This document shows, one piece after another, positions 18,250 to 26,132 of a stretch of 64,000 nt of DNA. The DNA comes from Acinetobacter johnsonii CIP 64.6 (GTDB taxonomy: Bacteria; Pseudomonadota; Gammaproteobacteria; Pseudomonadales; Moraxellaceae): assembly GCF_000368045.1 (NCBI RefSeq), contig NZ_KB849229.1, positions 1 to 64,000 on the forward strand. Direction: 5' to 3'. Both the position numbers and the translations under genes were made by a program. Position 1 is the stretch's first letter. Each line of letters opens with the position of its first letter. The notes below the pieces were generated by a model that saw only the letters and a list, made by a program, of their open reading frames with translations, made no database searches and was not told where the DNA came from.

Positions 18250-19245
18250 TTAAGGTTTGCTCGGTGCAACCCAAACGGTACTTTGAACTTGAATGTGTTT
18301 CGGAATGAGCTGGACTTGTTGGAACAAATCTGCAATTTGTTGTTGGGCTTGCACCACTTTAGGCGTCAGGGTTTGAATCGGTGAAGGCTTCAGACGTTTG
18401 TCGATGACGCGTTGGGCAATAGAGGGCTGTAAACCTGTACTTTGGGTATAGACCGAAAGTGCCTGTGCTTGGTTTTTTAGCACCCATTGATCGGCCTGAT
18501 TCAGCCCGTGAATGAACTGAGCGGTGGCCTCAGGATAAGCCTGAATGAACTTGGGGTTGCCAATATAAAAAGAATAGGTTTGCGGAAATGCCGTGCCATC
18601 AATCAAGACTTTGGCCTGTGCATCCTGCTCTGCTGCACTGAGGTAGGGTTCCCAAATGGCCCATGCATCTATGGATTGTTTATCAAACGCGGCACGTGCA
18701 TCCGCAGGGGGCAGCCAAATTGGTTGAATGTCCTGCCAACTGAGTCCTGCTTTTTGTAAGACTTTAGCCAACAACTCATGCGCGCTTGAGCCACGCTGAA
18801 CGGCAATGCGTTTGCCTTTTAGGGCTTGAATTGAACCAATGCGACTATTTTTAGGAATTAACAGGGCTTGAGAGTTAGCGGGTACTTGTTCGTAGCCGAC
18901 ATAACTCAGCTCTTTGTCAGCAGCTTGGGCAAAGATCGGTGGGGTATTGCCCACTGCACCAAAATCGACAGCACCAACGGATAATGCTTCTAACATTTGT
19001 GGGCCAGCAGGGAACTCTTTCCATTCAATTTTGGCTTGAGGAAATTGTTGCTCAAATAATTTTTGCTCACGTGCGACCAACAGGTTCAACGACGACTTTT
19101 GATAGCCAATCGACAGGGTTTTAACTGGATCTGCTGCCTGCTTTTCAGAAATATTTGTTGCTGCCGTGTCTTGCTTTTGGCATGCCCCGAGTCCAAGACT
19201 CAAGCTAACGATGCCAATACTGGAAACTGTTTTCAGTGTTTTCAT
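18250..19245 (-). CDS. ssuA: sulfonate-binding lipoprotein, SsuA-type (copy 2)
   Basis: A 331-aa periplasmic binding protein of the SsuA/NMT1 family that delivers aliphatic sulfonates to SsuBC. Signal peptide with lipobox LGAC, so it is predicted to be membrane-anchored rather than free. The family segments are IGYQKSSLNLLVAREQ, VDFGAVGNTPPIFAQAA and WLPPADARAAF. Start at ATG 19245 (the frame is open to 19284) because this M begins the signal peptide. It is a paralogue of the next gene upstream, which it follows by 16 bp. Confidence 0.9.
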   Translation of the reverse strand: MKTLKTVSSIGIVSLSLGLGACQKQDTAATNISEKQAADPVKTLSIGYQKSSLNLLVAREQKLFEQQFPQAKIEWKEFPAGPQMLEALSVGAVDFGAVGNTPPIFAQAADKELSYVGYEQVPANSQALLIPKNSRIGSIQALKGKRIAVQRGSSAHELLAKVLQKAGLSWQDIQPIWLPPADARAAFDKQSIDAWAIWEPYLSAAEQDAQAKVLIDGTAFPQTYSFYIGNPKFIQAYPEATAQFIHGLNQADQWVLKNQAQALSVYTQSTGLQPSIAQRVIDKRLKPSPIQTLTPKVVQAQQQIADLFQQVQLIPKHIQVQSTVWVAPSKP

Positions 19246-19261
19246 AATGATCTCTATATTT

Positions 19262-20230
19262 TTATTTAATAATGGCAGCGTCAATATTCAGCTTGTTTGG
19301 AATGAGTTTTTGTTGATAGAAAGCATCGGCAACGTACTGCTGTTTTTTTGCGACTTCGGCTGAAATGGGTTGAACGCCAAAGCCCATACGACCAATCGAG
19401 GTTTGTAAAATGTCTAAAGGCAAGCCTGTCGGTTTTTCTAACAACTGGGCAGCTTGTTGTTGATTTTGTTTAACCCACTGTGTTGTGGTATTTAATTCTT
19501 TCACGACTGTTTTTAAGACTTCTGGGTGAGCTTCCGCAAACTTACGATCGGCCAAATAGAACTGATGATTACTCACCAAGTTTTCTCCCGTAGCAATCAC
19601 ACGTGCCGAAATTTGATGTTCAGCGGCCGCAAAGAAGGGATCCCAAATGACCCATGCATCGACTGCACCTCGTTCAAACGCAGCACGTGCATCTGATGGG
19701 GGTAGATAGACTGCTTCAATATCAGAAAGTTTGAGGTTATTCGCTTCTAATACTTTAAGTAGCAGGTAATGCACATTTGAACCTTTGTTGAGTGCGATCC
19801 GTTTGCCTTTTAAATCTTGAATGCTCTGAATCTTTGAGTCTTTTTGTACGATCAGTGCTTCTGCTTTAGGTGCAGCAGGTTGGTTGGCAATGTAAACCAA
19901 GTTCGAATTTGCAGCTTGTGCGAAAATTGGAGGCGCTTCACCTGCTTCACCAAAGACCACACTGCCGACATTTAAACCTTCGAGGAGTTGTGGACCTGCA
20001 GGAAACTCGACCCATTTGACTTGGACATTTTGTGCTTTAAGCGCCGTTTCTAAAGTGCCTCGCTCTTTGACGATGGGCAAAATGCCATATTTTTGAAAGC
20101 CAATATTGAGTGTGACGGTTTCAGCCTCTTTTTTCCCACATCCAGATAACATCATGGCACCCACGACTGCTGCAGAAAGAACGGTTGTTTTGATCCAGAA
20201 CTGTGCTCGAGAAGTGCTCATGTGTTTCAT
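19262..20230 (-). CDS. sulfonate-binding lipoprotein, SsuA-type (copy 1)
   Basis: A 322-aa SsuA-family substrate-binding protein, first gene of the ssu operon. Lipobox LSGC after a hydrophobic signal. It shares with its neighbour the layout IGFQKYGILPIVKERG, GEAGEAPPIFAQAA and LPPSDARAAFERGAVDAW. The two differ enough to suggest different sulfonate ranges. Two starts are possible: ATG 20230 (GGAG two bases upstream) or ATG 20221 (11 bases from GGAG). Confidence 0.88.
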   Translation of the reverse strand: MKHMSTSRAQFWIKTTVLSAAVVGAMMLSGCGKKEAETVTLNIGFQKYGILPIVKERGTLETALKAQNVQVKWVEFPAGPQLLEGLNVGSVVFGEAGEAPPIFAQAANSNLVYIANQPAAPKAEALIVQKDSKIQSIQDLKGKRIALNKGSNVHYLLLKVLEANNLKLSDIEAVYLPPSDARAAFERGAVDAWVIWDPFFAAAEHQISARVIATGENLVSNHQFYLADRKFAEAHPEVLKTVVKELNTTTQWVKQNQQQAAQLLEKPTGLPLDILQTSIGRMGFGVQPISAEVAKKQQYVADAFYQQKLIPNKLNIDAAIIK

Positions 20231-20542
20231 AACTCCAAATAAATAAGGTGAGTGAGTTGGTGAACACATACGCTAATGGGCATTTCTTTTCAGAAAAAAT
20301 AAGAAATCGGGCTTTAGACATGAAAAAAAAGATAAAAACAAAAGTGCAAAACTTATGTAAAAAACAGCAATATAAAAAACATAAAATATAAAATTTATTG
20401 AGATTAACTTATTGATATTTATTGTTTAAAAGGTATTTTTATTTTTGGAATAAGCTTAGTGTTTCACACAATATAGCTTTGAGCGATTTTTGCGGTGTTT
20501 TCTAGATAAAGATATGAGAAATAAAGATATCCATAATCCTGC
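20231..20542. other. ssu operon upstream region
   Basis: Very AT-rich, no gene. It should carry the ssu promoter; sulfur-starvation control by a Cbl/CysB-type activator is usual for such operons, but I could not recognise its site. Confidence 0.4.
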
Positions 20543-20567
20543 AAAAGCCACTTAAAGTGGCTTTTTA
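20543..20567. terminator. hairpin containing the argA stop codon
   Basis: aaaagccactt / aagtggctttt stem with the argA stop (20552-20554) inside it. T-runs are on both sides, the longer one reading rightward. Confidence 0.6.
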
Positions 20568-21904
20568 AAGACGAGCGAGTTGCGCTGATAGTTGTATAAG
20601 GCTTGGCGTGCATTGGGAAGTTCATCGACATTAGCCGTTTCAAAGCCATGTTCTAAGAACCAATGTGCAGTACGTGTGGTCAGTACAAACAACTGTTGAA
20701 TGCCTATACTGCGGGCTTTACCTTCGAGATAATGCAAAATTTGGCTGCCGCGATTTGATTTGCGATAGCTCGGGTCGACTGCGACACAGGCAATTTCAGC
20801 ACTGCGGATTTCACCCTCTGCTGCTGGCAGTGGGTAGAGTGCGGCGCAGGCCAAGATCATGCCATCACGTTCAATCACCGCAAATTGGCCAATTTCGTTT
20901 TCGAGACGTTCACGTGAGCGATAAACCAAAATGCCTTCTTCTTCAAGTGGGCGTAATAGGTTAATCAGTCCGCCGACATCTTGAATGTTGGCCATACGAA
21001 CTTCTTCATAATGGGCATCGGTAATCATGGTGCCCGAACCATCACGCGTGAAGAGCTCCTCAACCAAGGCACCATCATAAGCATAGGAAATCAGATGGAC
21101 ACGATGGACGCCATGTGTGGAGGCCTTTTTAGCACCGCGTAAAAGCACGGCAATGTCTGGATTCGAATCTTGGTACTTCTCAATTTGTGCATCGAGCTTG
21201 TGTGGCGAAATTTCGCGTTGCAACTGACCATGTTCATTGAGCAGACCATGTTGTTTGCCCAAGAAAATCAGTTTATCCGCTTTAAGATGAATCGCTGTAC
21301 GGGTCGCCACTTCTTCAGCCAGCAGATTGAATACTTCGCCTGTGGTGGAATAGCCAGTTGGCCCGAGCAGCACAATATTGTGATTATCCAAATGGCGTTG
21401 AATGGCATCGGTATCGACCGTACGAACTTCGCCGGTTAACTGAAAATCGACCCCATCGCGAATGCCATAGGGCTTGGCTGTAACAAAATTCCCTGAAACT
21501 ACATCAATGCGTGCACCATACATCGGTGAATTGGCCAGTCCCATAGACAGTAAGGCTTCAATTTGCAAACGAATTGAGCCTACCGCATTCATCACGCAAC
21601 TTAGTGATTCTCGCGTGGTCACGCGGCGATGTTGATGAAATGGCGTTTGTATCTGGCTTTGTTTTAAGTTGTGGTTGATTTGCGGTCGTGCTCCATGCAC
21701 CAAGATCAGACGAATACCGAGTGAATGCAGTAAGGCAATATCGTGAATAATATGTTGAAAGTTATCATGCTGAACGGCTTCACCATCGAACATAATCACA
21801 AAGGTTTTATTACGGTGAGCATTGATATAAGGCGCAGAATGTCGAAACCAATGCACATACTGCAAAGTTGTACTGTGATGTGTTTCGATCGAATTCGTTT
21901 GCAT
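20552..21904 (-). CDS. argA: N-acetylglutamate synthase
   Basis: A 450-aa enzyme of the first step of arginine synthesis (glutamate + acetyl-CoA). The N-terminal amino-acid-kinase-like domain (about 35-290; LILVHGARPQI, GPTGYSTTGE) binds the arginine feedback inhibitor. The C-terminal GNAT domain (about 300-450) has CVAVDPSYRKSNRGSQIL for acetyl-CoA. Length and order match E. coli ArgA. Monocistronic; the stop codon lies inside a hairpin. Confidence 0.95.
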   Translation of the reverse strand: MQTNSIETHHSTTLQYVHWFRHSAPYINAHRNKTFVIMFDGEAVQHDNFQHIIHDIALLHSLGIRLILVHGARPQINHNLKQSQIQTPFHQHRRVTTRESLSCVMNAVGSIRLQIEALLSMGLANSPMYGARIDVVSGNFVTAKPYGIRDGVDFQLTGEVRTVDTDAIQRHLDNHNIVLLGPTGYSTTGEVFNLLAEEVATRTAIHLKADKLIFLGKQHGLLNEHGQLQREISPHKLDAQIEKYQDSNPDIAVLLRGAKKASTHGVHRVHLISYAYDGALVEELFTRDGSGTMITDAHYEEVRMANIQDVGGLINLLRPLEEEGILVYRSRERLENEIGQFAVIERDGMILACAALYPLPAAEGEIRSAEIACVAVDPSYRKSNRGSQILHYLEGKARSIGIQQLFVLTTRTAHWFLEHGFETANVDELPNARQALYNYQRNSLVFKKPL

Positions 21905-21970
21905 GCCTGTCTCAAAATGAACTACTTAGCATGATTTTAATCAAAAAATGCAGAAGAGGAAGTGTTAAAT

Positions 21971-22001
21971 AGAAAAACACCTGAAGCAATGTTCAGGTGT
22001 T
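21971..22001 (-). terminator. terminator of the first rcnB-like gene
   Basis: Minus-strand stem aacacctgaa-cattgc-ttcaggtgtt followed by TTT, 27 bp past the gene's stop. Confidence 0.82.
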
Positions 22002-22028
22002 CGATCGGTTTTGCGACACCAGCCAGAA

Positions 22029-22385
22029 TTAACCGATAATACGTAGGATACGGTTATTGCGTTCATTGACTAAAACATAGTCACCATTGACCTTATACCA
22101 TTGTTGGTAGCGTCCAGTGTTGGGTAGGCGACGTGCTTCGCGGTCACTGACATGGTAACGCGATGAGTCATAGCCTCGTGGCAAGGTTTGACCTGAGCGC
22201 CAGTCACGGCTTGGGTTAACACGTTTGTTTTGGTAGCGATTGTCATTGTCCCAACGACGGTCATCGCGATGATCCCAGCGCGAGTCATGAGCATGCGCGC
22301 GGTCATAGTATTGTGGTGCTGCCATTGCAGATGTGGCCATGAGCGCGCCTAAAGAGAGTGTGATTGCAGTCAGAATTTTTTTCAT
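22029..22385 (-). CDS. RcnB-like small periplasmic protein 1
   Basis: A 118-aa protein with a cleavable signal (to about ATSAMA-AP) and then a His/Asp/Arg-rich stretch. A C-terminal RcnB-type domain follows: SGQTLPRGYDSSRYHV, LPNTGRYQQWYKVNGDYVLV and a final NNRILRIIG. RcnB in E. coli tunes nickel/cobalt efflux; here no rcnA is nearby and metal binding is only suggested by the His/Asp-rich part. A tandem paralogue lies 300 bp upstream. Confidence 0.78.
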   Translation of the reverse strand: MKKILTAITLSLGALMATSAMAAPQYYDRAHAHDSRWDHRDDRRWDNDNRYQNKRVNPSRDWRSGQTLPRGYDSSRYHVSDREARRLPNTGRYQQWYKVNGDYVLVNERNNRILRIIG

Positions 22386-22547
22386 TGCTTTCGTCCAGTA
22401 TGAGTCTTGTTTCGATCATTCAAAATTAGCGAATAACTCTAGAGAAAGCGTGAGGGCTATTTAGGTGAATTGTGAAATGTATGAAGAGACTGAGGAGATG
22501 GTTGTTTTTCTGCAATGCTTGCAAACAAAAGCTTTGGCACATAAAAA

Positions 22548-22642
22548 ACCTGAAACAACGCCTTCCATGCTGTGCCTGACTGTGGTCTCTTAAGAGGAGT
22601 ATGCAGTCGTACTAAAGCGGGTGAAAGGGTGTTGATTCAGGT
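22548..22642 (-). terminator. large structured 3' element after the second rcnB-like gene
   Basis: The arms 22548-22562 and 22627-22642 pair over 15 positions with one mismatch and one GU. They enclose about 64 nt with an inner stem (gactg 22578-22582 / cagtc 22604-22608) holding a ctcttaagag palindrome. On the minus strand the outer stem is followed by six T, so it can act as a terminator with a branched loop. The outer stem shares the CCTGAA core of the simple terminator at 21971-22001. Confidence 0.55.
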
Positions 22643-22684
22643 CTCAAGAATAATGTCGAGTAGTTATACAAAATGAAGCGCAGA

Positions 22685-23068
22685 TTAAAGCCCCATAATG
22701 CGCAGAATATTGTTGCTGTCTGCGTCGACTAAGATGTAGTCATTGTTGATTTTGTACCACTGCTGGTTTCTGTTTGGCTTTGGAAGATTATGGTCTTTAT
22801 ATTCGACTTTATAGCCGTTACCACGGTAATGCTGTGGCATGACATAACCTTGTTGCCATTTATGCTGTTGTAAACGTTTGACACCGCGCTCTTCGCGCAT
22901 ACGTCGACGATCTTGCTGATCGTCATTACCTGAATCGCGAAAGTCACGTCCGCGTGGCTCATTGCCATAGCGTGGATGATCGTGGTCAAACTGAGGGGCA
23001 GCAGTACTGAGACTGCTTGCCATCAAAGCACTGAAAGAGATTGCCAATACTGTCAAAATCTTTTTCAT
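22685..23068 (-). CDS. RcnB-like small periplasmic protein 2
   Basis: A 127-aa paralogue of the preceding gene. It has the same signal (MKKILTVLAISFSALMASS), a charged His/Asp/Arg-rich middle and a C-terminal RcnB-like domain (GYVMPQHYRGNGYKVEY, QQWYKINNDYILVDADSNNILRIMGL core). Probably an old tandem duplication. Each copy has its own terminator, so they are likely separate transcripts. Metal stress or envelope roles are possible but unproven. Confidence 0.75.
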   Translation of the reverse strand: MKKILTVLAISFSALMASSLSTAAPQFDHDHPRYGNEPRGRDFRDSGNDDQQDRRRMREERGVKRLQQHKWQQGYVMPQHYRGNGYKVEYKDHNLPKPNRNQQWYKINNDYILVDADSNNILRIMGL

Positions 23069-23408
23069 GTTGAATCCTCATTAAGGTAATTTCATTCTTT
23101 CCTATAATGTACGAAAAAAATGCAGAGAAACTGTGAAGATGAATTGGGTATTTATTAACAAATGCAGAGATATTAAGAAGATTATGCCCAATTCTAAGCC
23201 TGAATTAAATCATCAATTGCGCCAAAGGCCAAAGCAAACAGTCGGTATCTTCTGATTTTTGACTCATTTTGAGGGCTCAGATCTCCCTTTGTCAAAGAAC
23301 GCATATAGTCAAACTACTTTATTGTCCATACAAGATTATAAAAAAACTATAAATAATTCATAGGCTTATTTGTAGTAATTTTATAGTGATTTAACTATAG
23401 TGCATTAT
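23069..23408. other. intergenic stretch without a gene
   Basis: AT-rich, should contain the promoter of the second rcnB-like gene. No repeat, RNA or coding frame that I can support. Confidence 0.4.
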
Positions 23409-23564
23409 TTAATTCCACTGCTGCGTTAGATGTTGTAATGAACGGATTGAATGAACCACTGCTTCAGCTTGTTTGGCATCCTCCAAAGCACAAATCAGGC
23501 TTTCGGGTAGTTGTAAATTATGGATATGACGAATGGTGTCATGTTTACGTTGCAAATCAGCCAT
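23409..23564 (-). CDS. small hypothetical protein, 51 aa
   Basis: An open frame of 51 codons (MADLQRKHDTIRHIHNLQLP at the start, ending HLTQQWN) with a good ribosome site: AAGGA seven bases before ATG 23564. Amphipathic and His/Gln-rich, predicted helical, no signal peptide or membrane segment. I do not recognise the family. It lies between the rcnB-like gene and the insertion sequence. Confidence 0.55.
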   Translation of the reverse strand: MADLQRKHDTIRHIHNLQLPESLICALEDAKQAEAVVHSIRSLQHLTQQWN

Positions 23565-23680
23565 GCTGCATCCTTATTTTCAATTCTTGATCAATCAGAA
23601 TGATAAATAGGAAACATTGATCTTAAAAACCGAATATTTTTATTAAAATAATTTAAAAATACGATTTAAAATATCCAACT

Positions 23681-23706
23681 AGCCAAGCTGAGTTTTCAAC
23701 TTGGCT
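23681..23706. terminator. hairpin left of the insertion sequence
   Basis: agccaag...cttggct, ten paired positions including one GU when extended inward. It may be the original terminator of the hypothetical gene now at 25561-26010, separated from it by the insertion, or part of the element's left end. Confidence 0.35.
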
Positions 23707-23784
23707 GATTCGGCTTAACTAACTGTGCGAAATTCTCCATCTATAATCTGTGATTTAGATTGTGATGGATAGCACGACTTTTCG

Positions 23785-24183
23785 TTATTCAGGTCTTTCT
23801 TGATTTTTTATATATTCCCGAATTACATCAATTGTAGCCCCGCCTGTTGTAAGTAGACAGTATGCTCTCGTCCAAAGTACAGGCTTCCAATAATACGGTT
23901 TTAGTTCTTCCTCAAATTCTTTGCGTATCAGTCGGCTTGACACTGTTTTTAGATTGTTAATGAATTTGCTTGGCATGATATTCGGGTGCATTTCTAGTAG
24001 TAAATGAATGTGGTCAGCTTCACCATTAAACTCAAGCAAGTCAATTTCCCAATCGGCACAGTTCTTTTTTACGATTTCTTCAAGCCGATTGAGCATTTCA
24101 TTTGAAAGGCATTTCTTGCGATATTTTGTCACTAACACTAAATGATATGTGAGCTTATAAACACAGTGATAATGTGATTTCAT
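23785..24183 (-). CDS. tnpA: TnpA, Y1 HUH transposase
   Basis: A 132-aa single-strand transposase of the IS200/IS605 family. HUH metal pair His58/His60 in EADHIHLLLE and nucleophile Tyr124 in IREYIKNQE are present; the length is normal. It would cut and rejoin single-stranded element ends next to the subterminal hairpins. Transcribed away from tnpB with a 39-bp gap. Confidence 0.93.
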   Translation of the reverse strand: MKSHYHCVYKLTYHLVLVTKYRKKCLSNEMLNRLEEIVKKNCADWEIDLLEFNGEADHIHLLLEMHPNIMPSKFINNLKTVSSRLIRKEFEEELKPYYWKPVLWTRAYCLLTTGGATIDVIREYIKNQERPE

Positions 24184-24222
24184 TATATTTACACTAAGTA
24201 ATTAATTTGTTAAATTATAACC

Positions 24223-25440
24223 ATGAAACAACCTTTTTTGAAAGCGTATAAATATCGCATCTATCCAAATTCTCAACAGAAAGTGCAGTTTGAAAAGCAC
24301 TTCGGATGCACTCGCTTTATTTTCAATTGGGCTTTAGCTCTTCAAACCAAAGTTCATTCAGAAACTCAAAAATTATTATCAAAAAAGGATATTCAAGACC
24401 AATTGGTTGCAATGAAGAAGCAACCTGAATTTGAATGGTTGAATGAAGTAAACAGTCAATCACTTCTTAGTGGATTACTTCACCTGCATACTGCTTATAA
24501 CAATTTTTTTCAGCGATTGAAGAAAGGCAAGATTGAATTCAGGAAAATTAAAGGCTACAAGCCAAAACCTGATGAAAAACGCCCATTGAGTCATATTGTT
24601 GGCTATCCACGGTTCAAATCCAAGAAAGTACCTCAACGGTCTTATCAATGCCCTCAGCACGCAACGGTGAGCTTTGAGTATGGTTTACTACATGTACCTA
24701 AAATTAAAGGGATAAAAACTGTATTTAGTCGGACATTTGATGGGAAAATTAAAACTGTCACCATTAGCAAAACAGCAACAGGTAAGTATTATGCTTCTAT
24801 CTTAGTTGAGTCTGAGTTAGAGCTTGTTGCACCAACAACAGTTCAACCCGATCAAACTATTGGAATTGATATGGGTTTGAATCACATGCTCATTCAATCT
24901 AATGGTGATAAAGTTGAAAATCCAAGACACTTACGGCAGGCTCAAAAACGCTTAGCCATACAACAAAAGATATTTGCCCGAAAACAGAAAGAATCTAAGA
25001 ATTATCAGCGTCAAAAGTTAAGTGTTGCATTCATCCATGAAAAAGTGCGTTTGCAACGCTTAGACCTACATCATAAACTAACGCATCACTTGATCTGTGA
25101 AAACCAAGCGACCACGTATGCAGTAGAAGATTTAGGAATTAAAAACATGGTAAGGAATCGAAAATTAGCGAAGTCTATTTCAGATGTAGCTTGGGGTCAA
25201 TTTCTTACGATATTGCAATACAAGGCAAAATGGTTTGGCAAGAATATTCTACAAATTGGAAGATTTGTTCCAAGTTCAAAAACTTGTTCTTGCTGTGGCT
25301 ATAAGATGGAAAAGTTACCGCTAAGAGTCAGATTGTTTGAATGTCCAAATTGCAATTTGGTTGAAGATCGTGATGTGAATGCGAGTATAAATATCCGTAA
25401 TTTCGCTTTAGCTGATGCACTAGGGCTTCGTGCTGTGTAA
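24223..25440 (+). CDS. tnpB: TnpB, RNA-guided nuclease of the IS605 element
   Basis: A 405-aa TnpB (OrfB/Fanzor-Cas12 ancestor). The RuvC-like triad is complete: Asp216 (GIDMGLN), Glu302 (VEDLGIK) and Asp382/Asp384 (DRDVNAS). The zinc ribbon has Cys355/Cys358 and Cys374/Cys377. An N-terminal helix-turn-helix-like OrfB segment is present. Known TnpB proteins use an omega RNA from the element's right end to cut the empty donor site, helping the element persist. Intact and therefore probably active. Confidence 0.93.
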   Translation: MKQPFLKAYKYRIYPNSQQKVQFEKHFGCTRFIFNWALALQTKVHSETQKLLSKKDIQDQLVAMKKQPEFEWLNEVNSQSLLSGLLHLHTAYNNFFQRLKKGKIEFRKIKGYKPKPDEKRPLSHIVGYPRFKSKKVPQRSYQCPQHATVSFEYGLLHVPKIKGIKTVFSRTFDGKIKTVTISKTATGKYYASILVESELELVAPTTVQPDQTIGIDMGLNHMLIQSNGDKVENPRHLRQAQKRLAIQQKIFARKQKESKNYQRQKLSVAFIHEKVRLQRLDLHHKLTHHLICENQATTYAVEDLGIKNMVRNRKLAKSISDVAWGQFLTILQYKAKWFGKNILQIGRFVPSSKTCSCCGYKMEKLPLRVRLFECPNCNLVEDRDVNASINIRNFALADALGLRAV

Positions 25441-25564
25441 AGAGTTCCTATGCCACAATACTAGTCAGCGCAAGTGTGGCATCGAAAGGTGTAATCAATT
25501 TGATTGCATAGGTCGCACAAATTCCCCCACCATAACTCTTAGTTTGGTGGTGGGAGTATGTCAA
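25380..25564 (+). ncRNA. predicted omega RNA (TnpB guide scaffold)
   Basis: The tnpB 3' end and the right end form a structured region: tgccaca (25451-25457) pairs with tgtggca (25475-25481), cctatg (25447-25452) with catagg (25507-25512), and the end hairpin is at 25524-25554. In characterised elements the omega RNA covers this region and the guide is the first bases past the right end, here from 25565 (taggcgtagttgagg). The 5' limit is a guess. Confidence 0.6.
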
Positions 25565-26010
25565 TAGGCGTAGTTGAGGTCGGTATAATCAGTCAATGAT
25601 TTCTGTACATGCGCTTGGATAAATTCACGTACATCGGCTGCAGTCATCGGTTCACCATTTTTGCTGATGGCATGCTCAATGTCGGGCTGACCGTCAATTT
25701 TGATGCGATAAACAAAGCTTTTCTTTGCTTTATATTGTTCATCATTCTTAGCAATGACCGTGACGTAGTGATAGCTATGTTCAAAGTTCAAGTCGGTATG
25801 GGCAAAAACAAACTGGTCGAAAAGTTTAAGTGTGGCGCCATTTTCCAGGGCTTGAAGTTCCTCCACAATACTGGCTTCAAACTTCATTCCATATTTTTCT
25901 GAAATCGGCTGTTGGTCAATCAACAGGCTAACCATACCATCTTCAGTGGGTTGTACAGTGATGTTGCTCAAGTCCGTCATGGCATATGCTTCAAAAATGG
26001 AGTTGGACAT
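25561..26010 (-). CDS. hypothetical protein next to the insertion sequence
   Basis: A 149-aa soluble protein from ATG 26010 (GCGGA seven bases upstream); ATG 25980 and 26061 are alternatives. No signal or membrane segment. Mixed alpha/beta, with FVYRIKIDGQPDIEHAISKN and a helical C-terminal FIQAHVQKSLTDYTD. I do not recognise the family. Its stop codon (TGA at 25563-25561) lies inside the element's right-end TCAA, so the last residue or residues and the stop are supplied by the insertion. The original frame would have ended almost at the same place. Confidence 0.6.
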   Translation of the reverse strand: MSNSIFEAYAMTDLSNITVQPTEDGMVSLLIDQQPISEKYGMKFEASIVEELQALENGATLKLFDQFVFAHTDLNFEHSYHYVTVIAKNDEQYKAKKSFVYRIKIDGQPDIEHAISKNGEPMTAADVREFIQAHVQKSLTDYTDLNYAY

Positions 26011-26092
26011 CAGTATCCGCAAAAATTGAAAAAAGACAACCTTTTCTGAACTTGAGATCATGTTGCAGATGACTAAGCTTCAGTTTGACGCA

Positions 26093-26120
26093 TAAAAAAA
26101 GGAAGCCGAAGCTTCCTCTT
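26093..26120 (-). terminator. terminator of yciK transcript
   Basis: Minus-strand stem aggaagc-ttcg-gcttcct followed by seven T, 13 bp after the yciK stop. Confidence 0.88.
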
Positions 26121-26132
26121 AAGTGACACATT

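Larger units (their letters stand above)
23720..25564. mobile_element. IS200/IS605-type insertion sequence with tnpA and tnpB
   Basis: About 1.84 kb with divergent tnpA and tnpB, the IS605 layout. The left end is approximate: a subterminal hairpin lies at 23737-23768 (ccatc..aatct / agatt..gatgg). The right end has the hairpin 25524-25554 (ccacca / tggtgg core) followed by TCAA at 25561-25564, the kind of cleavage site known from ISHp608. There is no inverted terminal repeat and no target duplication, as expected. Both genes are intact, so the element may be active. Confidence 0.85.

Noticed and set aside
22070..22306. 78-codon frame inside the first rcnB-like gene
   Set aside because: Other frame of a gene with clear signal peptide and domain; no ribosome site.
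23720..23737. Exact left tip and target-adjacent motif of the IS605 element
   Set aside because: Candidates such as ttaac are present, but no single one could be chosen without an empty site.
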